Assembly: GCF_001647675.1 (NCBI RefSeq)
Contig: NZ_CP015594.1
Location: 930,001 to 994,000 of the forward strand
From: Acinetobacter sp. NCu2D-2
GTDB taxonomy: Bacteria; Pseudomonadota; Gammaproteobacteria; Pseudomonadales; Moraxellaceae
Length of the DNA stretch: 64,000 bases
Direction of reading: 5' to 3'
Below the pieces are notes generated by a model. The model saw only the letters and a program-made list of their open reading frames with translations. It had not been told where the DNA came from and ran no database searches. Made by a program: the position numbers and the translations under genes. Shown in pieces: positions 49,040 to 59,289 of the stretch. How positions within the stretch are numbered: the first letter of the stretch is position 1; every line of letters starts with the position of its first letter.

Positions 49040-49747
49040 ATGACTTCAAATTTTTCACAACTAAGCACAGATGCACTTTCTCCGGGTCAACTTCCTGATT
49101 CGGTCAAAGCATTATTAAAACGTGCATATATTAATCGTTATCCTAAACGTACAACGATCATCGATGCTGGTTCAGAGTCAAAATCTTTATATTTAATTCT
49201 GAAGGGGTCAGTATCAATTATTCTTCGTGAAGACGATGAGCGTGAAATTGTCGTTGCTTATTTGAATGCCGGTGACTTCTTTGGGGAAATGGGGTTATTT
49301 GAGTCAAATCCGCAGCGTACTGCAGAAGTGCGTACCCGTGATGTATGTGAAATTGCAGAAATCACTTATGAAAACTTCCATGAGCTAAGTAAACAATACC
49401 CAGACTTGAGCTATGCAGTATTTGCTCAACTCGTGCGCCGTTTGAAAAATACCACACGTAAAGTAACTGACCTTGCATTTATTGATGTATCCGGTCGTAT
49501 TGCGCGTTGCTTAATCGACTTGTCGGCACAACCTGAAGCAATGATTCTTCCAAATGGCCGTCAAATTCGCATTACACGTCAAGAAATTGGTCGTATAGTG
49601 GGTTGTTCACGCGAGATGGTCGGTCGTGTCTTAAAAACACTTGAAGAGCAAGGCATGATTGAAACCGATGGTAAAGCAATCTTGATCTTTGATGCTTCGC
49701 TAGAACAAGCTGAAGTTGATGGTGATGACGACTTTGATGATGAATAA
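49040..49747 (+). CDS. crp: cAMP-responsive Crp/Vfr family regulator
   Basis: This 235-residue global regulator has a cyclic-nucleotide-binding domain (about 28-135) with the phosphate-binding motif FFGEMGLFESNPQRTAEV (81-97). Arg93 and Thr94 occupy the positions of E. coli Arg82 and Ser83. The C-terminal winged helix (about 170-215) has the recognition helix SREMVGRVLKTLEEQG. It is closest in type to Pseudomonas Vfr. A short acidic C-terminal tail (Asp/Glu-rich) extends beyond the DNA-binding domain. Confidence 0.93.
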   Translation: MTSNFSQLSTDALSPGQLPDSVKALLKRAYINRYPKRTTIIDAGSESKSLYLILKGSVSIILREDDEREIVVAYLNAGDFFGEMGLFESNPQRTAEVRTRDVCEIAEITYENFHELSKQYPDLSYAVFAQLVRRLKNTTRKVTDLAFIDVSGRIARCLIDLSAQPEAMILPNGRQIRITRQEIGRIVGCSREMVGRVLKTLEEQGMIETDGKAILIFDASLEQAEVDGDDDFDDE

Positions 49748-49764
49748 TCATTATTAAACGTTAT

Positions 49765-49796
49765 AAAAAAGCAAATCTTAGGATTTGCTTTTTTTT
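49765..49796 (+). terminator. intrinsic terminator after crp
   Basis: GCAAATC/GATTTGC stem with a 4-nt loop, preceded by A6 and followed by T8. Confidence 0.88.
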
Positions 49797-49901
49797 CATC
49801 TCAATTTTGTCATAGCTTCTACAAAAAGATGATTTTAATTCGATCATGATTTCCATTAGGCTATGATGATCTAAACCTCATGATTTAAGATGGAAAAATC
49901 A

Positions 49902-50951
49902 ATGCAATTTAAGCCTTTAGCAGGAACAGGAATTTTACTGCCAGAAATTTGTTTGGGTACCATGACTTTTGGTGAGCAGAACACACAAGAGCAGGCATTT
50001 GAACAACTCGACTATGCTTTGGATCAGGGTTTAAATTTTTGGGATACAGCAGAGATGTACCCAGTTCCACCTAAACCTGAAACCCAAGGTTCAACTGAGC
50101 GAATTATAGGGAACTGGATTGCAGCTCGTGGTGGTCGTGATAAATTATTTTTGGCGTCAAAAATTGCAGGCCCAGGACAAGGTGGCGGCCAAATTCGTGA
50201 TGGCAAAACCCGATATATCGCAAGTGAAATTGCATCGGCATTAGATCAATCTTTAGCGCGTTTGCAGACAGATTACATCGATTTATATCAGTTACATTGG
50301 CCGCAACGTCCAGTGAATTTCTTTGGTAAATTAGGTTATGGCAATGCTGAAGCCAATAACGATCGTGAAGTGACGAATCTTGAAGAAACTTTGGTTGCAC
50401 TGAGTGATGAGGTGAAAAAAGGACGTATCCGTTATATTGGTTTGTCAAATGAGACCCCATGGGGCACTTTGAAGTTCCTGCATCTGGCAGAAAAACTCGG
50501 TTTAGAAAAAGTTGTTAGTGTCCAAAACCCTTACAGTTTACTTAACCGTACCTATGAAATTGGGATGTCGGAAATTGCCAAATACGAAGGTGTAGGTTTA
50601 CTCGCCTATTCACCGTTGGCCTTTGGCTATTTAACAGGTAAATATCGTCATGGTGCACGTCCAGCCGATGGACGAGTGACGTTATTTTCACGATTTGCGC
50701 GTTATAGCAATCCTGAGAGTGAATGGGCAACTGAAGCCTATGCTCAGCTTGCGGAAAAATATGGTCTGACCTTAACACAGTTAGCCTTAGCTTTTATTAA
50801 ACAGCAATTCTTTGTCACCAGTACGATTATTGGTGCAACTAACCTAGATCAGTTAAAAGAAAATATTCAGGCATTTGAAATCAATTTGTCAGATGAAATT
50901 CTACAAGAAATTGAAGCGATTCATCGTCAGCAACCAAATCCCGCACCTTAA
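49902..50951 (+). CDS. tas: aldo/keto reductase, Tas family
   Basis: This 349-residue TIM-barrel NADPH-dependent oxidoreductase aligns closely with E. coli Tas through LGTMTFGEQN, DTAEMYPVPPKPETQG, LHWPQRP and NPYSLLNR. ATG 49902 was chosen because Tas proteins begin MQ(Y/F); ATG 49890 is a few codons upstream. The catalytic Tyr is in EMYPV. E. coli Tas was found through tyrosine auxotroph suppression and its physiological substrate is unknown. Confidence 0.92.
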   Translation: MQFKPLAGTGILLPEICLGTMTFGEQNTQEQAFEQLDYALDQGLNFWDTAEMYPVPPKPETQGSTERIIGNWIAARGGRDKLFLASKIAGPGQGGGQIRDGKTRYIASEIASALDQSLARLQTDYIDLYQLHWPQRPVNFFGKLGYGNAEANNDREVTNLEETLVALSDEVKKGRIRYIGLSNETPWGTLKFLHLAEKLGLEKVVSVQNPYSLLNRTYEIGMSEIAKYEGVGLLAYSPLAFGYLTGKYRHGARPADGRVTLFSRFARYSNPESEWATEAYAQLAEKYGLTLTQLALAFIKQQFFVTSTIIGATNLDQLKENIQAFEINLSDEILQEIEAIHRQQPNPAP

Positions 50952-50963
50952 ATTTTTAATTTT

Positions 50964-50997
50964 TAAAAAAAAGCTCCCAAAGGTGGAGCTTTTTTTA
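50964..50997 (+). terminator. intrinsic terminator after tas
   Basis: AGCTCC/GGAGCT stem with a 7-nt loop and T7. Confidence 0.85.
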
Positions 50998-51124
50998 TTT
51001 CTATATGACATTTTTGACAGCATGCCACTTGAAATTAAGATGATTTGTACCAATATTATCACTAAAGAGTAAATTAATTATTAATATAAGTTTTTGAAAA
51101 ATATTAAAAAATTATAAATATTAT

Positions 51125-51152
51125 ATTGAAAATTAAAAAAACATTCCCATAT
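51125..51152 (+). promoter_or_regulatory. sigma-32 (heat-shock) promoter of clpB
   Basis: ATTGAAA (51125-51131) and TCCCATAT (51145-51152) are separated by 13 nt. They fit the sigma-32 consensus CTTGAAA-N11-16-CCCCATnT with few mismatches. Transcription would begin near 51160, leaving a 30-nt leader before clpB. Confidence 0.65.
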
Positions 51153-51191
51153 ATGAATCAAGTTAAAAATTTGTTGTGAGGAATAACAATA

Positions 51192-53771
51192 ATGCGTTTT
51201 GAAAAATTCACAAATCGCTTACAGCAGACGCTCTCAGATGCTCAAGTCTTTGCCATGAGTAAAGACCACACAGCGATTGAACCGATTCATTTACTTCATT
51301 CAGTGCTCAAAGAGGCTTCTTATGCCAGTCTTTTGCAACAAGCAGGTGCTAATTTGCCTGAGTTGCAAGCGAAACTGCAACAAGCATTGAATGATGCCGC
51401 GACTTTATCCACCCCATCTGCGGATATCAATGTCAATCCAGAAGCCTATAAGGTGTTAACACTGACCGATAGCTATGCACAAAAAGCAGGTGATGAGTTT
51501 GTAAGTGTTGACTGGCTGTTACTGGCTTTGGCGGAAACAGGATCGACCCAAAAATTACTCAGCAGCGTTGGTGTAAAAGCTGATGTGCTGAAACAACTGA
51601 TTAATCAAATTCGAGGTGATGAAAAAGTCATGAGCAATAATCATGAAGATCAGCGTGACTCACTCAATAAATACACCATTGATCTCACTGAGCGCGCTTT
51701 ATCAGGCAAGCTCGATCCTGTCATTGGTCGTGATGATGAAATTCGCCGCACCATTCAAGTATTGTCACGTCGTACCAAAAACAACCCTGTATTGATTGGT
51801 GAGCCAGGTGTGGGTAAAACCGCGATTGTTGAAGGCTTGGCACAACGTATTGTGAATGGTGAAGTGCCAGAAAGCCTAAAAGGCAAACGTGTATTGTCTT
51901 TAGACTTGGGTTCACTTTTGGCAGGTGCAAAATATCGAGGTGAGTTTGAGGAGCGTTTAAAAGCGGTACTCAGCGATTTAGCCAAACATGATGGTGAAAT
52001 CATTCTATTCATCGATGAGTTGCATACCTTGGTCGGTGCAGGTAAGGGTGATGGTGCGATGGATGCGGGGAATATGCTAAAACCTGCGCTTGCACGGGGT
52101 GAGCTGCGCTGCGTGGGTGCAACCACGCTTGATGAATATCGTCAATTCATTGAAAAAGATGCGGCACTTGAACGTCGTTTCCAAAAAGTCTTGGTGGATG
52201 AGCCGAGTGTTGAAGATACCATTGCGATTTTACGTGGTTTAAAAGACCGTTATGCAACGCATCATGGCGTGCAAATCTTAGACTCTGCGATTATCGCGGC
52301 TGCAAAAATGTCGCATCGTTATATCACCGATCGTCAATTGCCCGACAAAGCCATTGACCTGATTGATGAAGCGGCATCACGCATTAAGATGGAGCTTGAT
52401 TCTAAACCTGAGGCTTTGGATAAACTCGAACGCCGTTTAATTCAACTCAAAATGCAACTTGAAGCGGTCAAAAAAGATGAAGACTCAGGTGCTAAATCTG
52501 AGGTCAAATATCTTGAGGAGCAAATTGCAACTGTTGAGAAAGAATACTCAGAGTTGGAAGAAATTTGGCGTGCCGATAAAGCCTTAGTGGCTGGTAACAA
52601 AGATATTCAGATTAAACTGGATCAAGCGCGTATCGCTTTGGAAAAAGCACAACGTGAAGGTGATTTGGGTGAAGCGGGTCGTTTGCAATATGGTGTAATT
52701 CCTGAACTGCAAAAACAGTTAGAGAAAATTGAAGCTGCTGAAGAACATGAAGCACCGAAATTATTGCGTGACAAAGTCACCGATAATGAAATTGCTGAAG
52801 TGGTCAGCGCAGCAACCGGTATTCCTGTAGCGAAAATGCTGCAAGGTGAACGTGACAAGTTATTGCAAATGGAAAGCTTCTTGCATAACCGTGTGGTGGG
52901 TCAAGAAGAAGCCGTAGTTGCTGTTTCTAATGCGGTACGCCGTTCACGTGCAGGCTTGTCAGATCCGAATCGCCCAAGTGGTTCATTCCTGTTCTTAGGT
53001 CCAACAGGTGTGGGTAAAACAGAATTGACCAAAGCCTTGGCTAACTTCCTGTTCGACAGTGATGATGCGATGATTCGTATTGATATGTCTGAATTTATGG
53101 AAAAACATTCGGTAAGCCGTTTGGTCGGTGCGCCTCCAGGCTATGTCGGTTATGAAGAAGGCGGTGTGTTAACAGAAGCTGTGCGTCGTAAACCATACAG
53201 CGTGGTGTTATTCGATGAAGTGGAAAAAGCGCATCCTGATGTGTTCAATATCTTATTGCAGGTGTTGGATGATGGTCGCTTAACTGACTCACAAGGGCGT
53301 ATTGTTGACTTTAAGAACACCGTAATTGTGATGACTTCTAACTTGGGTTCACAAGATGTACGTGAATTGGGTAAAGGTGCAAGCAACGAAGAAGTACGTG
53401 CAGTGGTGATGAGTGCGGTGTCTGAGCATTTCCGTCCAGAGTTTATTAACCGTATTGATGAGTTGGTGGTATTCCATTCACTTGAAAAAGCGCAAATTCG
53501 CGGTATTGCTGATATTCAATTGGATCGTCTACGTGCCCGTCTTGCAGAACGTGATTTACGTTTACAAGTCGAAGACAGTGCATTTGATCAGTTGGTCGAT
53601 GTCGGCTTTGATCCTGTATACGGTGCGCGTCCATTAAAACGTGCGATTCAACAACGCATTGAAAATGGATTAGCTCAAAAAATCCTTGCAGGGGATTTTG
53701 CTCCGGGCGATACCATTGTGGTGAATGCGGATGCAGGTGAGCTTGTCTTTGAAAAACTCAAATTGAATTAA
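51192..53771 (+). CDS. clpB: chaperone ClpB (AAA+ disaggregase)
   Basis: This 859-residue Hsp104-type disaggregase acts with DnaK/DnaJ/GrpE to recover aggregated protein. Order: N-terminal Clp domain (1-145), NBD1 with Walker A GEPGVGKT (203-210), a long coiled-coil middle domain (about 400-530) that distinguishes ClpB from ClpA/ClpC, and NBD2 with Walker A GPTGVGKT (603-610). No ClpP-binding IGF loop is present. GAGGAATAACA precedes the ATG. Regulation is likely by sigma-32, from the promoter just upstream. Confidence 0.98.
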   Translation: MRFEKFTNRLQQTLSDAQVFAMSKDHTAIEPIHLLHSVLKEASYASLLQQAGANLPELQAKLQQALNDAATLSTPSADINVNPEAYKVLTLTDSYAQKAGDEFVSVDWLLLALAETGSTQKLLSSVGVKADVLKQLINQIRGDEKVMSNNHEDQRDSLNKYTIDLTERALSGKLDPVIGRDDEIRRTIQVLSRRTKNNPVLIGEPGVGKTAIVEGLAQRIVNGEVPESLKGKRVLSLDLGSLLAGAKYRGEFEERLKAVLSDLAKHDGEIILFIDELHTLVGAGKGDGAMDAGNMLKPALARGELRCVGATTLDEYRQFIEKDAALERRFQKVLVDEPSVEDTIAILRGLKDRYATHHGVQILDSAIIAAAKMSHRYITDRQLPDKAIDLIDEAASRIKMELDSKPEALDKLERRLIQLKMQLEAVKKDEDSGAKSEVKYLEEQIATVEKEYSELEEIWRADKALVAGNKDIQIKLDQARIALEKAQREGDLGEAGRLQYGVIPELQKQLEKIEAAEEHEAPKLLRDKVTDNEIAEVVSAATGIPVAKMLQGERDKLLQMESFLHNRVVGQEEAVVAVSNAVRRSRAGLSDPNRPSGSFLFLGPTGVGKTELTKALANFLFDSDDAMIRIDMSEFMEKHSVSRLVGAPPGYVGYEEGGVLTEAVRRKPYSVVLFDEVEKAHPDVFNILLQVLDDGRLTDSQGRIVDFKNTVIVMTSNLGSQDVRELGKGASNEEVRAVVMSAVSEHFRPEFINRIDELVVFHSLEKAQIRGIADIQLDRLRARLAERDLRLQVEDSAFDQLVDVGFDPVYGARPLKRAIQQRIENGLAQKILAGDFAPGDTIVVNADAGELVFEKLKLN

Positions 53772-53782
53772 GTTCAATTAAT

Positions 53783-53812
53783 AAAAAACCCAGCCTAGGC
53801 TGGGTTTTTTAT
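53783..53812. terminator. bidirectional terminator between clpB and rlmKL
   Basis: CCCAGCC-TA-GGCTGGG palindrome with A6 before and T6 after, between convergent genes. Confidence 0.9.
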
Positions 53813-53825
53813 TAAGCATTAGAAA

Positions 53826-56042
53826 TTAAGCTTGTACATCTAATTTTGGATGCTGGATTTTCCATGCACGGTGGATTTTTTGATTACGTTTGAAGTCTAG
53901 ACCGATGGTTTCAGAGGTAATTTCTTCAACATCAAAGAATGCCAAGATTTCTGCATCCATTTCAAATCCACGATAGTTATTCGAGAAGTACAGTGTCCCT
54001 TCAGTGGTTAAACGGTTCATGGCGCGTTTAATCAAAGACAAGTGGTCACGCTGAACGTCAAAGGTGCCGTAGAATTTTTTAGAGTTTGAGAATGTCGGCG
54101 GGTCAATAAAGATCAAGTCATATTGCTCATGACCTTCTTTCAGCCACTCAAAACAGTCACTTGCGAAGAACTGGTGTTGTTCATCGGCATGGTCAACTGT
54201 TAAACCATTCAATACGAAGTTTTCTTTTGACCAGTTCAAATACGTATTCGATAAATCGACACTTGTCGTGCTTGCTGCACCACCTAAAGCGGCATGAAGG
54301 CTCGCAGTAGAGGTATAGCTGTACAAGTTTAAGAAGTGCTTGCCTTTTGCTTCACGGGCAATACGTAAACGCATTTGACGGTGATCGAGGAACAAACCGG
54401 TATCGAGGTAATCTGTTAAGTTCACCAAGATTTTCGCTTGACCTTCTCTCACGATAAAACGCTTAGAAGCCGTACTTTGTTTGGTGTACTGATTTTTACC
54501 TTCCTGACGGGCACGGGTTTTAATAAAGATCGCATCACGACCTAAACCTGTGACTGCACGAATCGCTTGTAAGGCAAGGTTAAAGCGTTTTTTCGCTTTT
54601 TCAGGATCAATTTTTTTCGGTGGTGCATATTCTTGCACGTGCAAACGTTCACCGTATAAATCAACTGCAACATTAAAGTCTGGTAGGTCTGCATCATATA
54701 AACGTAAGCAATGAATTTCTTCTTTCACTGCCCATTTTTTTAAATTCTGCATGTTTTTGGTGAGGCGGTTGGCAAATTCCATTGCGCCTTCAATTTCTTC
54801 AAACTGCTGAGGTTGCCATGACTCTAAGAATGGACGAACCACAGGTGCTGGTTTGACATGACCAAAACGAATATAGATTGGTAATTTACCGTTCATCAAG
54901 CGCAATAATTGTGGATCATTAAACGCAAGCACATCGGCTTGTTCGACTTGTGACGCAATTACGGCTGCTGGCTGATTTGGGAAATTCTTTTGTAAAAGAT
55001 TCGATAAACCTAAATACAAGGCACGGTTCGACGCTTTATCACCGAGACGTTCACCATAAGGTGGGTTGGTGACGAAGAATACTTTTTTGCCTTCAGCTTT
55101 AAAATCAGGCCAGTCGTTTAAAGTACGTTCTTCAATTTTGATATTGTCGAGTACAGACTCAAAACCTGCAGCAATAATATTTTGACGGGTTGCTTTGACT
55201 GCTTCCCAGTCGGCATCAAAAGCATAGAACTGAGGGAGTGGATTTGCCATTGCCGCTTGGTGACGTTCAGCAGCTTCTGCTTTAATACTCATCCAAAGTT
55301 CATGGTCATGACCGCTCCAACCATTAAAGCCAAAGCGACGCACAAGACCCGGTGCACGATCGGTGAGAATCATCAATGATTCAATAATGAATGTGCCTGA
55401 ACCACACATTGGATCTAGAACGATGTCAGGATTGGTGTCTTTTAAATTGCCTTTTTGCAAAATGGCAGCTGCCAAGTTTTCTTTAATCGGTGCTTCGGTC
55501 ATAAAGCGGCGATAACCACGTTTATGCAGAGAATCACCTGACAAGTCTAGGCAGTAAGTATGTTGTTTTTTACCTGCCAAAATATACATGGTAATTTCAG
55601 GCGATTTTGTATCAATACTTGGGCGTTTACCTACAGCTTCCATAAAGGAATCGACTACACCATCTTTCGCACGTAATGTTGCAAATTGAGTATTCACCTT
55701 AATTTCACGTTCTACGTGTAAACGAATGGCAAAGGTACTTTGTGGTGCAAAAATAAGTGACCAATCAAAACTGATCGCACCTTCATAAAGCTCTTCAGCA
55801 ACATCGCGGGCATCATGTGAAAATTCGATTTCATGAGTATGAATCGGCATTAAGACACGCGAAGCCAAGCGTGACCACATACAAATACGATAAGCATTTT
55901 CCAGATTACCTTTAAAGGTAATACGACCAGGGAAACGTTCAGTATTTTGAACACCTAAACCTTTGAGTTCTTCTTCTAATAAGGTTTCCAGACCATCGGC
56001 ACAGGTGACCCAATAATTGCTTAAACGTGAAGAGGTATTCAT
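53826..56042 (-). CDS. rlmL: bifunctional 23S rRNA methyltransferase RlmKL
   Basis: This 738-residue fusion makes m2G2445 (RlmL half) and m7G2069 (RlmK half) in 23S rRNA. It has a THUMP domain (about 60-170), then the RlmL Rossmann methyltransferase with DPMCGSGTF (near 215) and NPPYGERLGD (near 327), and the C-terminal RlmK methyltransferase with DPPTFSNSKKF (near 660). The length agrees with the E. coli 702-residue fusion. The gene is transcribed alone and converges on clpB. Confidence 0.94.
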   Translation of the reverse strand: MNTSSRLSNYWVTCADGLETLLEEELKGLGVQNTERFPGRITFKGNLENAYRICMWSRLASRVLMPIHTHEIEFSHDARDVAEELYEGAISFDWSLIFAPQSTFAIRLHVEREIKVNTQFATLRAKDGVVDSFMEAVGKRPSIDTKSPEITMYILAGKKQHTYCLDLSGDSLHKRGYRRFMTEAPIKENLAAAILQKGNLKDTNPDIVLDPMCGSGTFIIESLMILTDRAPGLVRRFGFNGWSGHDHELWMSIKAEAAERHQAAMANPLPQFYAFDADWEAVKATRQNIIAAGFESVLDNIKIEERTLNDWPDFKAEGKKVFFVTNPPYGERLGDKASNRALYLGLSNLLQKNFPNQPAAVIASQVEQADVLAFNDPQLLRLMNGKLPIYIRFGHVKPAPVVRPFLESWQPQQFEEIEGAMEFANRLTKNMQNLKKWAVKEEIHCLRLYDADLPDFNVAVDLYGERLHVQEYAPPKKIDPEKAKKRFNLALQAIRAVTGLGRDAIFIKTRARQEGKNQYTKQSTASKRFIVREGQAKILVNLTDYLDTGLFLDHRQMRLRIAREAKGKHFLNLYSYTSTASLHAALGGAASTTSVDLSNTYLNWSKENFVLNGLTVDHADEQHQFFASDCFEWLKEGHEQYDLIFIDPPTFSNSKKFYGTFDVQRDHLSLIKRAMNRLTTEGTLYFSNNYRGFEMDAEILAFFDVEEITSETIGLDFKRNQKIHRAWKIQHPKLDVQA

Positions 56043-56293
56043 AAAATAGAGAGACCAAAAAAAGATAAATAAAAACTGCGCTCAGTTTACCGTATTTTGC
56101 TATTTAAAGCTTTTGAAAATGATAGCTTCTCACGCTGTTTTTAAATGTTGATACAGAATTTATTTTCAAATTACACGACTAATCAATTTAAAAAGAAAAT
56201 GATTGGTATGTTTTTTGCTCAAGATTTCTAGAGTTCAGTTTCTGATCTAAAACTATTTTTGATGCAGACATCAAATATTTAAGAGGAATGTTT

Positions 56294-56632
56294 ATGGGTC
56301 TTGATCATCTTGTTACCAATGAAGCTTTTTCAATTGCTACACTGATTTATGCACGCTTACGTCGAGTCACAGGGCGTGTAATCGACGTTGCATATTTTAC
56401 CGAGAATATGGAATATGCAAAACGTATTGCCGATTTAGCAGTCGAGACACAAGATGAAGAATTACTCAAGCTGATTGAAAAATTAAAAATCATCAGTGGA
56501 TTTGATGAGCTGGATGAATCAAAGCATGGGCTCGAATACGATAATGAACAAGATTTAGAGCGTATTGAACCGACAGATGATGACATTTATCGTGCACAAG
56601 TTTCACATCATTATATTGGGGCACTGCGTTAA
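56294..56632 (+). CDS. small conserved-looking acidic protein (112 aa)
   Basis: Start chosen at ATG 56294, 6 nt after AAGAGGA; ATG 56288 lies inside the ribosome-binding site. The 112-residue product is helical at the N-terminus, with a basic LRRVTGR segment, and highly acidic at the C-terminus (about 65-100). No signal peptide or membrane segment is present, and I do not recognise the family. It is flanked by rlmKL (divergent) and pyrB, each with separate promoters, so it is probably monocistronic. Confidence 0.7.
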   Translation: MGLDHLVTNEAFSIATLIYARLRRVTGRVIDVAYFTENMEYAKRIADLAVETQDEELLKLIEKLKIISGFDELDESKHGLEYDNEQDLERIEPTDDDIYRAQVSHHYIGALR

Positions 56633-56815
56633 AAGTATTCGATTGGTGGCTTGAGTAAAATCGCTTATTTTTGCTTTTAAAATCACAATACTAAAAAATG
56701 AGTTTAAATTATCTTATTGATAATTCGTATAGGAATTTAAATTTTCATTTTTATTATCGTGATGCTTTTTGATCAACTAAGCTGTTTAGTAACTATTCAG
56801 GCTGTACAATCTCTG

Positions 56816-56821
56816 TATAAT
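56816..56821 (+). promoter_or_regulatory. -10 box of pyrB
   Basis: Consensus TATAAT lies 30 nt before the pyrB start, with no good -35 box. The leader would be only about 22 nt, which leaves no room for a pyrimidine attenuator. Confidence 0.5.
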
Positions 56822-56850
56822 ACGTTGACTTAACGTATAAGGAATCTCTC

Positions 56851-57867
56851 ATGCACTTGGCTGCATTGCATACACCGAGCCAGATTCAACTCAATAAAGA
56901 AGGCAATTTAAAACACTTCTTGACCATCGAAGGTCTTTCTAAAGAAACTCTTACAAAAATATTGGACACCGCGGCGTCCTTTTTTAATGACCAAAATCAG
57001 CTCATTACCAATAATTTGCTCGAAGGCAAGACGGTAATGAACCTCTTCTTTGAAAATTCTACCCGTACGCGAACGACCTTTGAAGCAGCCGCAAAGCGAC
57101 TTTCTGCCAATGTATTAAACATCGATATTGCCCGCTCAAGTACCTCTAAAGGTGAAACTTTACGTGATACTTTGTGGAATTTAGAAGCCATGGCTGCGGA
57201 TATTTTCGTGGTTCGTCATTCGTCATCAGGTGCAGCGCACTTTATTGCCAAAGATGTATGTCCGCACGTAGCAATCATTAACGCAGGTGATGGTCGTCAT
57301 GCACATCCAACTCAAGCTATGCTTGATATGTTGACCATTCGCCGTGAAACCAAAAAGAACTTTGAAGATATTTCAATTGCGATTATTGGTGATATTAAAC
57401 ATTCACGTGTGGCTCGTTCAGATGTCGCAGCACTACAAACTTTAGGGTGTAAAGATATTCGTGTGATTGCACCGAATACCTTGCTGCCATATGGTTTTGA
57501 TGATTACGGTCCTGAAGTTCGTTTATTTAACGACATGGAATCAGGTATTAAAGACTGTGATGTCATTATTACGTTACGTATTCAAAATGAACGTATTGAT
57601 TCGCCAGCACTTGCATCACAAGCTGAATTCTACAAAATGTACGGTCTTAACAAAGAACGTCTTGCTTTGGCGAAACCCGATTGTATCGTTATGCACCCAG
57701 GCCCAATGAACCGTGGTGTAGAAATTGATTCAAGCATTGCTGATGGTCCTCAATCTGTCATTTTGCATCAAGTGACGAATGGGATCGCTGTTCGTATGGC
57801 AGTATTGGCACTTGCCATGCAAGGTCAGTTACAAGAACAAGGTTTAATTGAAGCAATTGCGGTTTGA
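56851..57867 (+). CDS. pyrB: aspartate carbamoyltransferase catalytic chain
   Basis: This 338-residue enzyme of pyrimidine synthesis joins carbamoyl phosphate and L-aspartate. The carbamoyl-phosphate-binding motif STRTR is at 70-74, HPTQAMLD lies near 152 and HPGPMNRG near 283. About 20 extra N-terminal residues match the Pseudomonas-type ATCase, which needs the dihydroorotase-like PyrX partner. pyrX follows 10 nt downstream. Confidence 0.96.
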   Translation: MHLAALHTPSQIQLNKEGNLKHFLTIEGLSKETLTKILDTAASFFNDQNQLITNNLLEGKTVMNLFFENSTRTRTTFEAAAKRLSANVLNIDIARSSTSKGETLRDTLWNLEAMAADIFVVRHSSSGAAHFIAKDVCPHVAIINAGDGRHAHPTQAMLDMLTIRRETKKNFEDISIAIIGDIKHSRVARSDVAALQTLGCKDIRVIAPNTLLPYGFDDYGPEVRLFNDMESGIKDCDVIITLRIQNERIDSPALASQAEFYKMYGLNKERLALAKPDCIVMHPGPMNRGVEIDSSIADGPQSVILHQVTNGIAVRMAVLALAMQGQLQEQGLIEAIAV

Positions 57868-57877
57868 GGAAAAAGTC

Positions 57878-59116
57878 ATGACTATTGTAAAAATTGAAAA
57901 TGTACGTGTGCTTGATCCAATCAATCAAACTGATCGCATTCAAACGGTTTATATTGAAAACGGCAAAATCGTTGCAGAAGCTGCAAATGTGACTGAAACC
58001 GTAGACGGTCAAGGCAAATGGTTGATGCCATCAATGGTTGACCTTTGTGCGCGTTTACGTGAGCCAGGGCAACAGCAGCACGGAACTTTAAAGTCTGAAG
58101 GTACAGCAGCACGCGAAAATGGTATTTTGCATGTGTTTACTCCACCAGATTCAAAACCAATTGTTCAGGACAATGGTGCACTGATTCATGGTTTAGTTGA
58201 AAAAGCCATGTTAGATGGTGGTATTTACTTAGAAGTGATTGGTGCGCAAACACAAGGTTTGAAAGGTAATCAACCTGCTAACATGGCAGGCTTGAAAAAG
58301 GGTGGTTGTAGTGCCGTTTCAAATGCCAATGCGCCTTTCGCTGATGATGATGTTGTATTACGAACTTTAGAATATGCAGCAGGTTTGGGTTTGACTGTTG
58401 TGTTCTATGCAGAAGAGCATCAAATTGCCAAAGATGGCTGTGCGCATGAAGGTTTTGTTGCATCACGTCAAGGTTTGCCGATGATTCCTGCACTGGCTGA
58501 GACTGTGGCAATCGCGAAATACTTATTAATGATTGAAGCAACAAAAGTACGTGCCCATTTCGGTTTGCTATCGTGTGGTGCTTCAGTTGAACTGATTCGT
58601 ATTGCTAAAGAAAAAGGCTTACCTGTAACCTGTGATGTTGCGATGCATCAATTGCATTTGACTGACCATTTGATTGATGGATTTAATTCATTGGCTCATG
58701 TTCGTCCGCCGCTACGCTCAGAAAATGACAAAGAGCTTTTACGTCAAGGCGTGAAAGCTGGCGTAATCGACGCGATCTGTACGCATCATGAACCTTTAAG
58801 CAGTTCAGCGAAAATGGCACCGTTTGCGGAAACTCTACCGGGTTTTACAGCGTTCGATACCTATGTACCCTTTGGTGTGAAATTAGTGGAAGAAGGCTTG
58901 TTTACACCACTTGAATGGGTAGAAAAAGTCAGCTTAGCACCAGCGAAAGTGGCGCAAATGGAACAACGTTGGGCAGCGGAATCGGGTTGGGTTTTGGTTG
59001 ATCCTGAACTTGAATGGACGTTAACCAAAGATACGATTCGTTCACAAGGTAAGAATACACCGCTTATTCAGCAAACTGTGAAAGGTAAAGTGATTCAGAC
59101 GTATTATCCTGCCTAA
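57878..59116 (+). CDS. pyrX: inactive dihydroorotase-like protein (PyrX, PyrC')
   Basis: Start at ATG 57878 behind GAGGAAA (412 residues). The fold is that of class I dihydroorotases, but the metal-binding HxH of DxHxHLREPG is replaced, reading DLCARLREPG (55-64; Cys57 and Arg59 in place of His). Other ligands are also lost. In Pseudomonas such a protein is a structural subunit that assembles with PyrB into the dodecameric ATCase. The true dihydroorotase must lie elsewhere. It is co-transcribed with pyrB. Confidence 0.9.
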   Translation: MTIVKIENVRVLDPINQTDRIQTVYIENGKIVAEAANVTETVDGQGKWLMPSMVDLCARLREPGQQQHGTLKSEGTAARENGILHVFTPPDSKPIVQDNGALIHGLVEKAMLDGGIYLEVIGAQTQGLKGNQPANMAGLKKGGCSAVSNANAPFADDDVVLRTLEYAAGLGLTVVFYAEEHQIAKDGCAHEGFVASRQGLPMIPALAETVAIAKYLLMIEATKVRAHFGLLSCGASVELIRIAKEKGLPVTCDVAMHQLHLTDHLIDGFNSLAHVRPPLRSENDKELLRQGVKAGVIDAICTHHEPLSSSAKMAPFAETLPGFTAFDTYVPFGVKLVEEGLFTPLEWVEKVSLAPAKVAQMEQRWAAESGWVLVDPELEWTLTKDTIRSQGKNTPLIQQTVKGKVIQTYYPA

Positions 59117-59132
59117 TATATTGAAATATTTT

Positions 59133-59160
59133 AAAAGTCAGCTTCGGCTGGCTTTTTTTG
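59133..59160 (+). terminator. intrinsic terminator after pyrX
   Basis: GTCAGC/GCTGGC (one G-T pair) stem with a TTCG tetraloop and T7. Confidence 0.82.
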
Positions 59161-59289
59161 TCATTTATGTGATCTAAACAAAACTGTTGTGCTTGAATGT
59201 GATAACCATACAATAATTTACATTTACTAAAGAATCGCTCGATAAACTATTCGTTAAGCATTAGAAAAAACGAAAAAAATGGTGATGTG

